Source of the DNA: JBIOJM01 sp044450785
Lineage (GTDB): Bacteria; Planctomycetota; Planctomycetia; Isosphaerales; Isosphaeraceae
Direction of reading: 5' to 3'
Length of the DNA: 47,823 nucleotides
NCBI GenBank assembly: GCA_044450785.1
Contig: JBIOJM010000030.1
Span: 1 to 47,823 of the forward strand
Shown here: positions 16,470 to 25,100 of the stretch, in pieces
How positions within the stretch are numbered: position 1 is the first letter of the stretch
Layout: every line of letters begins with the position of its first letter
Notes under the pieces: model-generated
What the model was told of the DNA's origin: nothing
The model's input: the letters and a program-made list of their open reading frames with translations, nothing else
The model's database searches: none
Position numbers and translations under genes: made by a program

Positions 16470-16985
16470 GTGAATAGCTTGGCCGACAGGCTGACCCCGC
16501 ACATCGCCCAGCGTATCCATCCGGACTGGCGCAAGAATGGATTGAGCTATTGGGCCGTTCCGGAGCGGCTACTCGATAAATACCAAGGCCAGTGCATAGG
16601 GTTCGCTGCTGGGGCTATCATCACCTCGGGATTCAGCCCCGTCAAGGTGCTCCATCAGGCGGAGGCGTCCGGCCTTCACCCGTTCATAACCTGCGTCGGG
16701 CGGGAGTTCGAGCCGTGCGAAATGCGCCGCTCCAGCTTCGCTTGCAAAAAGACTTATCGCTGGGAAACGTGGCCCCAACGATGCTATTCGAGGGGATTCG
16801 GACCAGGATGGCGACTCCACCCGTTGTCCACAGGGACCCTGATATCCTCGGCGGGACACCTGTCTTGTTCGGGACTCGCGTTCCCCTTCAAACCCTCCTC
16901 GAGCACCTGGAAGCCGGAGGTTCGCTCAACGAGTTCCTGGAAGGCTTCGCGAGCGTTTCCCGGGAACAGGCGGTCGCGGCGCTGA
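16470..16985 (+). pseudogene. DUF5678-like protein, 3' part lost
   Basis: GTG 16470, with GAGGTG upstream, opens a protein starting NSLADRLTPHIAQRIHPDW. It continues through LLDKYQGQCIGFAAGAIITSG, which fits the DUF5678 pattern of YxGxWIAxxxGxVIASG. Recognisable sequence ends near MRRSSFA (about 16740). The remaining frame to 16985 has low-complexity, Arg/Ser-rich content and overlaps the start of the DUF433 gene in another frame. Relatives I recall carry a further C-terminal domain (an aspartyl-protease-like stretch), absent here. The best reading is an N-terminal gene fragment truncated by the junction with the DUF433 gene. ATG 16458 is an alternative start. Confidence 0.55.
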
Positions 16986-17041
16986 GGCTCGCCGAGCAGA
17001 TGCTGGTTTCCTTGTCTCATGGCAGTCCTTTCTTGACGTGA
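16808..17041 (+). CDS. DUF433 domain protein (antitoxin-like)
   Basis: A 77-aa protein starting MATPPVVHRDPDILGGTPVL, with the family signature GGTPVLFGTRVPLQTLLEHLEAG followed by NEFLEGFASVSREQAVAAL. DUF433 proteins are small winged-HTH-like domains often paired with DUF5615 PIN-like toxins. No DUF5615 gene follows; the next gene is an RHH-type protein 25 bp downstream. Start ATG 16808 fits the family, and GAGGGG lies slightly far upstream. ATG 16781 in frame is possible. Probably a solitary or orphaned antitoxin. Confidence 0.8.
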   Translation: MATPPVVHRDPDILGGTPVLFGTRVPLQTLLEHLEAGGSLNEFLEGFASVSREQAVAALRLAEQMLVSLSHGSPFLT

Positions 17042-17066
17042 TTCTCTTCCGTGAGGAGGTAACGCT

Positions 17067-17318
17067 ATGTCCGTCGTTCCAACCGATCCGCTCCCTCTGG
17101 ACGTCCATGAGACCCTGGTTCGTCTGGCCGACTCCGCTGGCCTGGCCCCTGCTGATGTACTCCGCGAGGCGCTCGACCTGTTTGCCCGCGAGTTGGAGGA
17201 CCGGCAGGCGTTCGAACGAGCCGAGCGGATTACCCCCCGGGCGGCCGAGCTGGATGCCATCCTCGCTCGCAACCCTCGACCTTCCACCTGGCACGACTCG
17301 GATGAACCGTTGTACTGA
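17067..17318 (+). CDS. Small RHH-like / antitoxin-like protein
   Basis: An 83-aa protein with a strong Shine-Dalgarno (GAGGAGG) before ATG 17067. The central segment DVHETLVRLADSAGLAPADVLREALDLFARELED has the helix-turn-helix pattern of ribbon-helix-helix antitoxins. The C-terminal tail ends WHDSDEPLY. It follows the DUF433 gene by 25 bp, suggesting co-transcription. No toxin gene is adjacent; the next gene is convergent. The function is inferred only from size and helical pattern. Confidence 0.6.
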   Translation: MSVVPTDPLPLDVHETLVRLADSAGLAPADVLREALDLFARELEDRQAFERAERITPRAAELDAILARNPRPSTWHDSDEPLY

Positions 17319-17341
17319 GGCCTATTCGTCGTGCTCCTTTC

Positions 17342-19153
17342 TTACTCCCTCGACGGCATGACATGTCCCAGCTTACGCAGCCGGGCTCGTACCGCGGATT
17401 CATCGGCGGCGCTGAAGACCAGGTTGCGTTCGCCCGCCGGCATGCAGAGCGCCTTCAGCTTCACATCGAGCACGAGCATTTGAGCTGTCTCCGCGTCGGC
17501 GCATTCGATCATCCGAACCGTCCCCTTGTCGCGCAGTCGCTCTGCCTTCTCACGGAGATCGGCCAGGAACGTCTGAACTGTCTGCGGAGTCGGTTCGGAG
17601 CCGTGATTCTCGAGGAACGCGTCGATCGCGTCCAACGTCAGTCCGTCCTCGACCGCCGTCAGGATTTTGTCGCGGTCCAGGCGCCAGACCCGATCCGAGG
17701 TCCGATCCGCGACCCTGTCCAAAAACATGGCGTCGGCGGGATCCGCATTCAACTCGGACGAAACGACGTCGTGGTTCGGCAGGACTCGCCACGTTCTCTT
17801 CGTGATGACGTCTTCCGGCTGATAGAGCGGAGTTCGGTCCAGACACCAGGCCCCGAGCTCGTTGATTCGGAAGAACTCGAGTCCGTCGTATCGGCTCAGG
17901 CAGTCGAGTTCGTCCGTTCCCCAGCGAGCGCGGAAATCATTCCGCGCGAACTGCGGCGCGATATAGGCAATGTCGATCAGCCCGAGGGTCGCGGCGTACT
18001 CGCAGAGCATTGCCATGATGAACCGGCCCTGGAGCAACTCCCAGAGGCCGTGTCCGTCGGCGAAATTGCCGTAGTGATGCTCGGCGAAGTAGAGCTTCCA
18101 GACATTCCGCGCGACCACGAAATTCTCGTCCTGGGCGCGGAGAAACCGGAAGAACTCATCGATGGCGATCCACCGGCCGGCCGGACATTCCTCCAGCACG
18201 CTGCTCACGGCCCGTCGACGGTCGGCGACCGCACTCAGCCGCGCACTCTGTTTGCCCTTGATCGCGTCGACCCGCTCGAACTCGTCGAACAAACTCGTGC
18301 TGATCCACTTGTTCCAGGCAGTACGGATTCCCTCCTGGGCCGGTTGACCCAGGGCCTTGCGCCCGGCCGGCGAGAGGCCCAGCTTTCCCCCGGAGAGCGA
18401 GATCAGCCCCGCCGCCTGGAGGATGCACGGCCAGGCAAACGACCGGATCGCCAGGTCCGATCCCGGGTCGTGGGAATCCGCCGAACGCTCCTCCGGCAGG
18501 TAGTAGTCTCCGTCCACGAGATACGGTGCGATGGCTTCGACGGTCGCCTGGGAAGGCTTCCGCGTCTTGTCGCTCACGCGGATCTTGCCCGACTCGAGCA
18601 GGCGCAACATGGTGGCGAACTCGCCGAGGGCCACCGGGGCAGTGGAACGCTGTCGGAGCGGGACCTGTGCCGGTCTTTCGCCTTGACGAGTCCGCCAGGC
18701 CGCGATTTGCTCAGGCACGGTTGCGGGAAGCTCCTCACTGCTGTCAATGGACACCGGCCGCGGTTCAGGCACAAACTTCTCCAGGATCGTTCGCAGGTCC
18801 TCGGGGAGGTACCATCCCAGTGGAAAGAACAGACTCAGTCGAGTGGGGGCGATCCTTGTTCCCTCGTCCGGCACCTCGCCGTACTTGGCTTTGAACATAT
18901 CGGTGTCAATCCGTCCCTCGGGGTCGGCCACGGCTTCCTGAATCGCCGCTTTGGGCAAGTCGCCGAACTTTTCGTAGAGCCGGCGGACCATGTCTTCGCG
19001 CGTCATCGTCTGAGTCAGGTACGGGACGATGTCCATCTTGCGCGTGGGAGCGTCGGGGGAAACAAACTTCGCCAGTGGCCGGAGGGTTTCGAGGTTGACC
19101 TTCTCGAAGGCTTCCGAAACGTTGAAGATCTCGGCTACACATCGCTTTGCCAT
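17342..19153 (-). CDS. Helicase_C_3 (XPB/Ssl2-like) domain protein without helicase core
   Basis: A 603-aa protein from ATG 19153 (MAKRCVAEIFNVSEAFEKV). The C-terminal third fits the Pfam Helicase_C_3 pattern: WRVLPNHDVVSSELNADP, then FLDRVADRTSDRVWRLDRDK, then ILTAVEDGLTLDAIDAFLEN and TPQTVQTFLADL. This domain is found at the N-terminus of XPB-type helicases and in stand-alone actinobacterial and planctomycete proteins. No Walker A or DExH motif is present, so this is not itself a helicase. The middle part contains predicted winged-helix segments (LAIRSFAWPCILQAAGLISL, GKLGLSPAGRKAL). A role in DNA repair or transcription is possible but unproven. An upstream in-frame start at 19402 would overlap the divergent cytochrome gene and is unlikely. 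Confidence 0.75.
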   Translation of the reverse strand: MAKRCVAEIFNVSEAFEKVNLETLRPLAKFVSPDAPTRKMDIVPYLTQTMTREDMVRRLYEKFGDLPKAAIQEAVADPEGRIDTDMFKAKYGEVPDEGTRIAPTRLSLFFPLGWYLPEDLRTILEKFVPEPRPVSIDSSEELPATVPEQIAAWRTRQGERPAQVPLRQRSTAPVALGEFATMLRLLESGKIRVSDKTRKPSQATVEAIAPYLVDGDYYLPEERSADSHDPGSDLAIRSFAWPCILQAAGLISLSGGKLGLSPAGRKALGQPAQEGIRTAWNKWISTSLFDEFERVDAIKGKQSARLSAVADRRRAVSSVLEECPAGRWIAIDEFFRFLRAQDENFVVARNVWKLYFAEHHYGNFADGHGLWELLQGRFIMAMLCEYAATLGLIDIAYIAPQFARNDFRARWGTDELDCLSRYDGLEFFRINELGAWCLDRTPLYQPEDVITKRTWRVLPNHDVVSSELNADPADAMFLDRVADRTSDRVWRLDRDKILTAVEDGLTLDAIDAFLENHGSEPTPQTVQTFLADLREKAERLRDKGTVRMIECADAETAQMLVLDVKLKALCMPAGERNLVFSAADESAVRARLRKLGHVMPSRE

Positions 19154-19257
19154 CGGTGTTGTCCCTGACCGCGCGGACTTGTCGGCGGATCGAGCGGCGC
19201 TGTAAGGTTGGCAATCCTGAAACATCAAACCCGCATGGGCCCTCGAGAGCAAGACCC

Positions 19258-19731
19258 TTGTCCGCCGAAGATTCACGCTCGGATCTTTCGCCTCCCGCCG
19301 GCATCGACACGCCGGCCTCCCGGCTGATCTTCCTGGCGATGCTGGGCTTAATGGTTGTGGGTTTCGTGGCCTTTCGAATGCTGAGCAAGCCGGTGGGCCC
19401 ACCTCCTCCGGAAGTTGCCAGGGATGCGCTCTTGTTGCAAGGGCGCGCGATCTACCTGGCGCGTTGCGTGGCCTGTCACGGCAGCGACGGCCGCGGCGAT
19501 GGTCCCCTCGCGGGCAACCTGATCGGGCCGCAGGTGGGAAACCTCACCGACGATGAATGGAAGCACGGCGATCGCCCCGAGCAGGTCTTGGCGGTGATCG
19601 GGCAGGGAGTCCCCAACACGCGGATGGACGGCTGGAGCCGGGTGCTCGATCCTCCGGAGCTCAAGGCCGTCGCGGCGTATGTTTATTACCTTGCCAAGCG
19701 GCCAGTGCCAGAGGACCTGCGCCAGCCGTGA
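19258..19731 (+). CDS. Membrane-anchored c-type cytochrome, single heme
   Basis: An N-terminal hydrophobic anchor (RLIFLAMLGLMVVGFVAF) is followed by a cytochrome c class I domain. It has the heme-binding CVACH (from RCVACHGSDGRGDGPLAGNL) and a plausible distal Met in NTRMDGW. It probably carries electrons on the outer face of the cytoplasmic membrane. The frame is open back to TTG 19147, but that would overlap the start of the divergent gene; TTG 19258 is my choice and is weakly supported. The last 33 bp of the gene recur 580 bp downstream (20312-20344). Confidence 0.8.
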   Translation: MSAEDSRSDLSPPAGIDTPASRLIFLAMLGLMVVGFVAFRMLSKPVGPPPPEVARDALLLQGRAIYLARCVACHGSDGRGDGPLAGNLIGPQVGNLTDDEWKHGDRPEQVLAVIGQGVPNTRMDGWSRVLDPPELKAVAAYVYYLAKRPVPEDLRQP

Positions 19732-19862
19732 CCCTCGAAATCCACGTCGCTCGAATTAACCCGCGCGGTTGGCGATCACTGGCGAACCGCAAGCATTTTA
19801 GCGAGTTGGATTCCTCCAAGAACCGGTTCCGGGATAGAATGACGGGATGAGGAGGACCGACA

Positions 19863-20168
19863 ATGTCCTTTTCCAAGACCACGACAACCGCCACGCAGTA
19901 CCAGCATCTGGAGCCGCGCCCCGGCTCAAACTATCGGCAAATGTTTCTCAAAGGTCGGCGCATCCGAGCTGCGGTGGTTGACGAAACCATCCATGGTCCC
20001 GATCCATGCACTCCCGAGGAGTTTGCCCGCGACTTTCAGGTCCCCCTGGATGCCGTCCAAGAGGCTCTCGACTACGTTGCTCGAAACCGAGCGCTCATCG
20101 AGCAAGAACGGGATCGCGAGGCTGCCGACGTCCGTGCCCGCGGCCTGGACCGGCCCCAGCGGCCATGA
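19863..20168 (+). CDS. DUF433 domain antitoxin
   Basis: A 101-aa protein preceded by GAGGAGG. The segment TATQYQHLEPRPGSNYRQMF and then LKGRRIRAAVVDETI matches the DUF433 subfamily that pairs with DUF5615 toxins. PDPCTPEEFARDFQVPLDAVQEALDYVARN is the HTH part. It overlaps the next reading frame by four bases (ATGA), the usual antitoxin-toxin arrangement. It would bind and neutralise the DUF5615 product and repress its own operon (family knowledge). Confidence 0.85.
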   Translation: MSFSKTTTTATQYQHLEPRPGSNYRQMFLKGRRIRAAVVDETIHGPDPCTPEEFARDFQVPLDAVQEALDYVARNRALIEQERDREAADVRARGLDRPQRP

Positions 20169-20278
20169 GGATCTTGATCGACGAGAACATGAGAGGCATT
20201 GTGACCGCGCTCAGGAACCTGGAAGCGCCGGGGATTCCTATCCCGAGTCAGCTTCATGTCTTGAATCACTGGCGCTGA
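20165..20278 (+). pseudogene. Truncated DUF5615 PIN-like toxin
   Basis: ATG 20165 overlaps the antitoxin stop. The product begins MRILIDENMRG, the canonical DUF5615 N-terminus with the first acidic active-site residues. It stops after 37 residues instead of about 110-120. Downstream sequence lacks the remaining acidic motifs in any frame I can read. After about 33 bases the sequence becomes a copy of the cytochrome c 3' end. The toxin is therefore broken, leaving an orphan antitoxin. Confidence 0.7.
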
Positions 20279-20311
20279 TCACGTGGCAATTCCAGAATTC
20301 AAGCGGAGTCG

Positions 20312-20344
20312 CGGCCGGTGCCAGAGAACCTGCGCCAGCCGTGA
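20312..20344. repeat. 33-bp direct repeat of the cytochrome c gene 3' end
   Basis: Positions 19699-19731 (the last codons and stop of the cytochrome gene) and 20312-20344 match at 31 of 33 bases. They bracket the DUF433/DUF5615 cassette. This fits insertion of the cassette with duplication of the boundary, or capture by recombination. Confidence 0.85.
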
Positions 20345-20390
20345 ACGGAATGGGCGGCCGGATCGGGGATACCGCCCGAGGCGCAAGATC

Positions 20391-20831
20391 TCAGGCGTGC
20401 CGCTCGCTGACCTCGTGGTGGATAACGGCGTCGGCTTCGATTTCTACCAGCGCTTCGGCGTCGATGAGCTTGGCGACCTGGACCATGGTCGTCGCCGGCC
20501 GGATTGATTCGAAAAACTCTCGGTGGATCTCGCCGGCCTCGCGCCAGTTGGCGATGTCGGTCACGTAGATGCGGGTTCTGACCACGTCGGACGCCTTCCC
20601 ACCCAGGGCCTCGACCGCGGCGATGATGATCTCCAGGGCCCGGCGCGTCTGTGTCATGAGATTCGGCCCGAACCGGCCATCGGCCTCGAGACCCACGGTC
20701 CCCGTGACGAAGATGAAGTCTCCCTCGCACACGGCACGCGAATATCCGACCACCGGTTCCCACGGCGAGCCCGTCGACACGCATTTCCGGCCGTTCCGCT
20801 CGGTCACCGTTAATTTCACATGGGGGGTCAT
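20391..20831 (-). CDS. RidA family (YjgF/UK114) protein
   Basis: A 146-aa protein with GGAGG before ATG 20831. Family features are YSRAVCEGDFIFVTGTVGL, ALEIIIAAVEALGGKASDVVRTRIYVTDI (with the conserved Arg of the imine-binding site) and ALVEIEADAVI near the C-terminus. RidA proteins are trimeric and hydrolyse reactive 2-aminoacrylate-type enamines and imines made by PLP enzymes. This one belongs to a subgroup with a longer N-terminal strand (HVKLTVTERNGRKCVSTGSPWEP). It is convergent with the cassette remnant. Confidence 0.9.
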   Translation of the reverse strand: MTPHVKLTVTERNGRKCVSTGSPWEPVVGYSRAVCEGDFIFVTGTVGLEADGRFGPNLMTQTRRALEIIIAAVEALGGKASDVVRTRIYVTDIANWREAGEIHREFFESIRPATTMVQVAKLIDAEALVEIEADAVIHHEVSERHA

Positions 20832-20977
20832 CGTGGTCTCCTCCAGTTGAGGCGAGGGAATCCGGCTCGATCACCCTCGTCAGGGTAGCCTAGCCTGCTC
20901 GCCGGAGCAATCGGGAGATTGGGTACAGGAGGCGGACTTGGTTGAACGCTTCGCCGCGAGGAGATTAAGGTGGTTCG

Positions 20978-21159
20978 ATGGCTGAAGAACCGTTTTCGTA
21001 TCCGTTTGTGAACTCGTTCGTCTTCGACAGCTACGCCTGCCGCAAGCGCAAGAGCACCCACGCCACGGTCGACCGTGCCAGTCGTTCGCCCGTCGCTACC
21101 GATACGTCCTGAAGGCCAACGTCCGCAAGTTCTTCCCTTCCTGTCGCCAGCCGCCTTAG
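20978..21159 (+). pseudogene. Reverse transcriptase remnant, frameshifted and truncated
   Basis: One frame reads FVNSFVFDSYACRKRKSTHA followed by TVDRA. After about position 21078 the adjacent frame reads SFARRYRYVLKANVRKFFPS. Together they match the well-known RT block DSYACRKGKGTHAALDR...FARRYRYVLKADVRKFFPSIDH of bacterial reverse transcriptases (group II intron/DGR-like or unclassified). The YADD region and everything downstream is gone; the MazF gene begins immediately on the other strand. Clearly a dead fragment. Confidence 0.8.
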
Positions 21160-21503
21160 AGGTTCATCAAGATCCGCAGGCGATCCTCGACAGCGCTCAT
21201 CGTCTCCCGCGACGCCGTGCCCCACCGGCTTCGCAGCCGCTCGGTTGAAATCGACCGGATCGCTTCACATTTGATGAAGCTCTTGGTTTTCAAGCCCCCT
21301 TCGCCTTGCTCAATCGGCACCTGCGAGCGAACCTTCTTGTCCTTGGTCGAAATCGGCACGACGATCACGAGCTCACTCGGCCCTTGATTGAATGGGTCAA
21401 CGGAAACGATCAAGACTGGCCGCGTGCCGCTCTGTTCGTGGCCTCGCGATGGGTTCAAGTCAGACTCCCAAATCTCACCACGAGCCGGTTTCCGCATGGC
21501 CAT
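21156..21503 (-). CDS. MazF/PemK-type toxin (type II TA)
   Basis: A 115-aa protein with the MazF fold signature. It has PARGEIWESDLNPSRGHEQSG, where the RGEIW...P...GHEQ.G..RPV pattern places the active-site loop. TRPVLIVSVDPFN, LVIVVPISTKDK and TKSFIKCEAIRSISTERL follow. MazF proteins are ribosome-independent endoribonucleases that cleave mRNA at short motifs. It follows the antitoxin by six bases in the same operon. All core residues appear intact. ATG 21497 is a possible alternative start. Confidence 0.92.
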   Translation of the reverse strand: MAMRKPARGEIWESDLNPSRGHEQSGTRPVLIVSVDPFNQGPSELVIVVPISTKDKKVRSQVPIEQGEGGLKTKSFIKCEAIRSISTERLRSRWGTASRETMSAVEDRLRILMNL

Positions 21504-21509
21504 CTGCCG

Positions 21510-21755
21510 TCAATCCTCCAAACCATCGGTGAGCGCGGCGTCCCACAACGCTCGCTCGGCGAGCTCTTCCTCCCAGGCGGCTTTGTTCTTCCGCAAGGCT
21601 GCGAAGTCCGCATTGAGACCGGCCAAAAAGCGCTGTCTCCTGTAGATCTCGATCGCCTTGTCAAGGATCTCCGTCATGGACTCGTCAGTCTCCTCGGCGA
21701 GAGCACGGAGCGCCGCGTGGGTCGACCGGGAGATGCGAACCGTCAAACTTGCCAT
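21510..21755 (-). CDS. MazE-like RHH antitoxin
   Basis: From ATG 21755: MASLTVRISRSTHAALRALA, then EETDESMTEILDKAIEIY, a ribbon-helix-helix DNA-binding domain, followed by an acidic/aromatic tail (FAALRKNKAAWEEELAERAL) likely to wrap the toxin. It directly precedes the MazF gene. The frame is open to ATG 21812, and I prefer 21755 because it places the RHH strand at the N-terminus. Autorepression through the palindrome about 160 bases upstream is plausible. Confidence 0.85.
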   Translation of the reverse strand: MASLTVRISRSTHAALRALAEETDESMTEILDKAIEIYRRQRFLAGLNADFAALRKNKAAWEEELAERALWDAALTDGLED

Positions 21756-21914
21756 TTCTTCATGACCCGGCGACATGGCCTTCATGACGAAGGAGTCGCT
21801 GGCCTCCTTCATGACTCACTTGTGATTCGATGGATACGTATTCATTCTAGCGACTCCCAAACCAGCAGTGCTCAGAACGACGTCATCGCCATTGCCAATT
21901 TGGCGCTAACACTA

Positions 21915-21943
21915 TTGTATACTCTATGGAATACAAAAAGCAA
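21915..21943 (-). promoter_or_regulatory. Candidate mazEF promoter and operator
   Basis: On the minus strand TTGCTT and TATACA are separated by 16 bases (21938-21943 and 21916-21921), a reasonable sigma-70-like promoter. The same stretch contains the palindrome TTGTAT...ATACAA (21915-21936), a likely RHH binding site overlapping the promoter. Distance to the antitoxin start is about 160 bases, so other elements may intervene. Confidence 0.45.
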
Positions 21944-22103
21944 TACAAAGCGGCGGCCGAACTGAGACGCGTCACTCCAGCGCGGTCAGCCTCACGGTAT
22001 CACCCGGCGACTGGACGTTTGGGGATCGGTGTTCGACAATACTTTATGAGGAAGGATCGGCGATCGCCTGGCCAGGAGGGTTCAACCGGGTGAGACGAGG
22101 ATC

Positions 22104-25100
22104 ATGACGACGGACGCAACGATGGTGCCTGACTACTATGCAAGGCTGGGAGTCGATCCGGGGGCCGAGCGGGCCGAGATCGAGGCCGCGCTCCGGCGCA
22201 TGCAGCCAGCCTGGTCGATGGGCACACGGAACCCGAAGACTCGCCACGCGAACCAGCTCTATCTCGACGAGATCCCCGCGCTGCGCAGAGCGCTCTTGAG
22301 CGATCCGACCTCGCGGGCAGCGTATGACGCCGAGCTGGCGATGGTTCAGGTCGCCGAGCGGGAGGGAAAGTTCGACGAGCTGCAGCGGCGGGTTCGCCTT
22401 CGGGCCGCCAAGGGGGGGTTGAGCCCGGCCGATCGCCGGCTCCTGGTCGATGAGGCCGCCAAGCTTGGGCTGAGCGAGGACGACCTGCTCCGGGTGACGC
22501 GGCCGATCCCGAACCTGGTCGAGGCCGCGAGCGTCGCGGACGATGACGAGCTGGACCAGGACCCGCCCGCGGACCTGCTCGACCCGTCGACCAGGCGGCA
22601 GATCCGGGTGGCGCTCGAGCATCTGGGCTGCCGCGACCTGTATGACGCGCTGGGAGTCACGCGCGATGCGCCGGTGACCTACGTCGTCGCCCGCGCCGAC
22701 GCCGAACGTCAGCGCTGGATGAAGAAGGCTCAGGTCACCGCCGAGAAAACAGCCTGGCTCGAAGTGATCGCCCACGCACAGTCACACCTCAGCTCGCCCA
22801 AGGCCCGCACGCGGTACGATCGGACCTTGGCCCAGGAGACGGAGGAGTCGTTCGAGGGCATGGCCGGGTTTGCTCTGAGCGGGTTGAGCCGGCTCGACCC
22901 GGGCACCCAGGCGGCGCTGGTCGAGGAAGCTGCCGCGGCGGGGATCGGCCCCGATCGGGCCGATCGCCTGATCGGCCGGATCTGCCGGCGTTTGGGCGTG
23001 GCGCGTGAGCGGGGCGCCGTCGTGCCGCTGGCGGTCCAGCCCTCTCCAGCCCTTTCCACCGTCCCGCCGGCTCAGAAGAACGGCGCCGCCACGTTCGGCC
23101 TGCTGCGCTGCCGGCATTGCGCGGGAGTGACCGAGCTGAGCCCTGTGGCACGAAAGGCTGCGTCCGCACGGTGCCGGCATTGCGGCGCGTCGCTCAAGTG
23201 GGCTTGCCCGATCTGCAAGCAGAACCTTTGGGTCGATGAACGGCGCTGCGCCTGCGGTTTCCGCCAGGCGCTCTCCGAGCCGCTGGTACGGCATTTCGAG
23301 GCCGCTCAGAACGCGTTTCGCAACTTTGATCTGGCTCGGGCGCTCGAGCACCTGGAACGGGTGCAGGAATTTGCACCAAACCTCGCCGGCGCGCGGAATG
23401 GGGTCCTCAAGATTCGGCAGAGGCAGGCCGATATCGCCCGCGTCCAGCTTGCTTACCAGACAGCGCGGACCGGCGGCCGCCTGTCCGCCGCCCGCGCGGC
23501 GGTCGAGGCCTGGAGCCGGCTGGTCGACCCGGCATCGCCTGATCTCCAGGCCGCCTGGTCCGAACTGGCCGACGGCTTGCACCGAGCCGAGGCGCTGGCG
23601 GCCCAGGCCCGGAACGCCGAGCGGACCGATCCAGCGGCCGCGCGGGCCCTTTATCGCCAGAGCCTGGCGATCGCCGCCGACCTGCCGGACGCCCTGGCTG
23701 GTTTGAAACGAACCCCGCCCGATTCGCCCACCGCCCTCGATGCCCACGTCATGGGCGATCGCATCCGCCTCTCCTGGACCCCCGCGCCGCCGGACGGTCT
23801 GGGCCCCCTCACCTTCGTGGTGGTTCGCAAGCGGGGCGGAGCCCTCAAGCACCCGGAGGACGGCACCCGGATCGCCGAGGTCAGCACCAGTGAGTTCGAC
23901 GACATGCACGTCACGCCCGGCGACACGGTCGGCTACGCCGTGCTGAGCAAGCGCGGCGGGGTCGAGTCGATCGCCGCGATCTCACTCGGGCCGGTCGTTT
24001 TACGGGCCGATGTCAAGGACGGGCGGGGGGAGTTTCGCCATCAAGAAGTCGAGCTGGGCTGGTCGCTGCCACGCGGTGTCACCGACGTTCGCGTGATCCG
24101 CAAGCAGGGCGGACCACCGAAAACACCCCGCGATGGCGACCGGCTCGCCGCCGCGCTCGATCACGCGCTGGACCGCAACCTCGATCCGAATGAAGTTTAT
24201 TACTACGGGATCTACGCGATCTACGCGATGCATGACGGCCGGCTCTATCCCGCGCCGGGGGTCGTGGTGTCGGCCCGGCCGCAGCCGCCGATCACGGCGC
24301 TGGAAGCTCCCCGGCTCGTGCAGGAACCGAGCGGGCGAGTCCGCATCGACTGGATCGAACCGGCGCGCGGCTCGGTCAAGATCCTGCGCACGGGCCACCC
24401 TCTGCTCCTTCCCGTTGGTACTCGCATCACGACCGCCGCCACTCTTACGCTCGACGGCCGATGGCTCGATCCCGCCGCTCCCGATCGAGCCTACGACTCC
24501 GAGCCCCCGGCCGAGGGCCACTGTTATTACACGCCCATGACCGCCTGGGGCGAGAGCTGGACAGTCGGGCAGAGCGTGGCCTTGAGTCGTGTGGCCGACC
24601 CGTCGGAGCTGTGCGCGACCCGCGCGGGTAGCGGCCTCGGCGCCCCTTCCGGCAGCATGCGGCTCACGCTCCGCTGGCGCTGGGCCGCGGAAGCCGCCGC
24701 GACGCTCGTCCTCGCCCGCCAGGGAACGTCTCCTCAGGGGCCGAACGATCCCGCCGCAATCACGGCCACCGTCACTCACGCCGACTACGACCCTCACGGT
24801 TGCTGGACGCTCAACTTGCCACTGGCCCCCCGCCCGGGCCGTGCCATCGACAATTTCGCCGCCGCAACAGTCAGGCTGGAAAGCCTGACCTACGGAACCC
24901 ACGCGGAAGGCGCCATCGCCGATTCCGTTACCTCAGCCCGGTCCGCGCCATCGCCGAGCCCCGACTCGACCCAGTTCGACACTGGCCCTTGGCACATCAG
25001 GGTTTACAGCGTCATCGACCTCGACGGCGTCCGCTCGATCTCTCCAGGGCTGGAGCCAACCGCCGCGATGGTCGTCGCTGGACCGCATCCGGAGGTGACC

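Noticed and set aside
17363..19168. 601-aa plus-strand open frame opposite the Helicase_C_3 gene
   Set aside because: Shadow frame; the minus-strand product matches a known domain.
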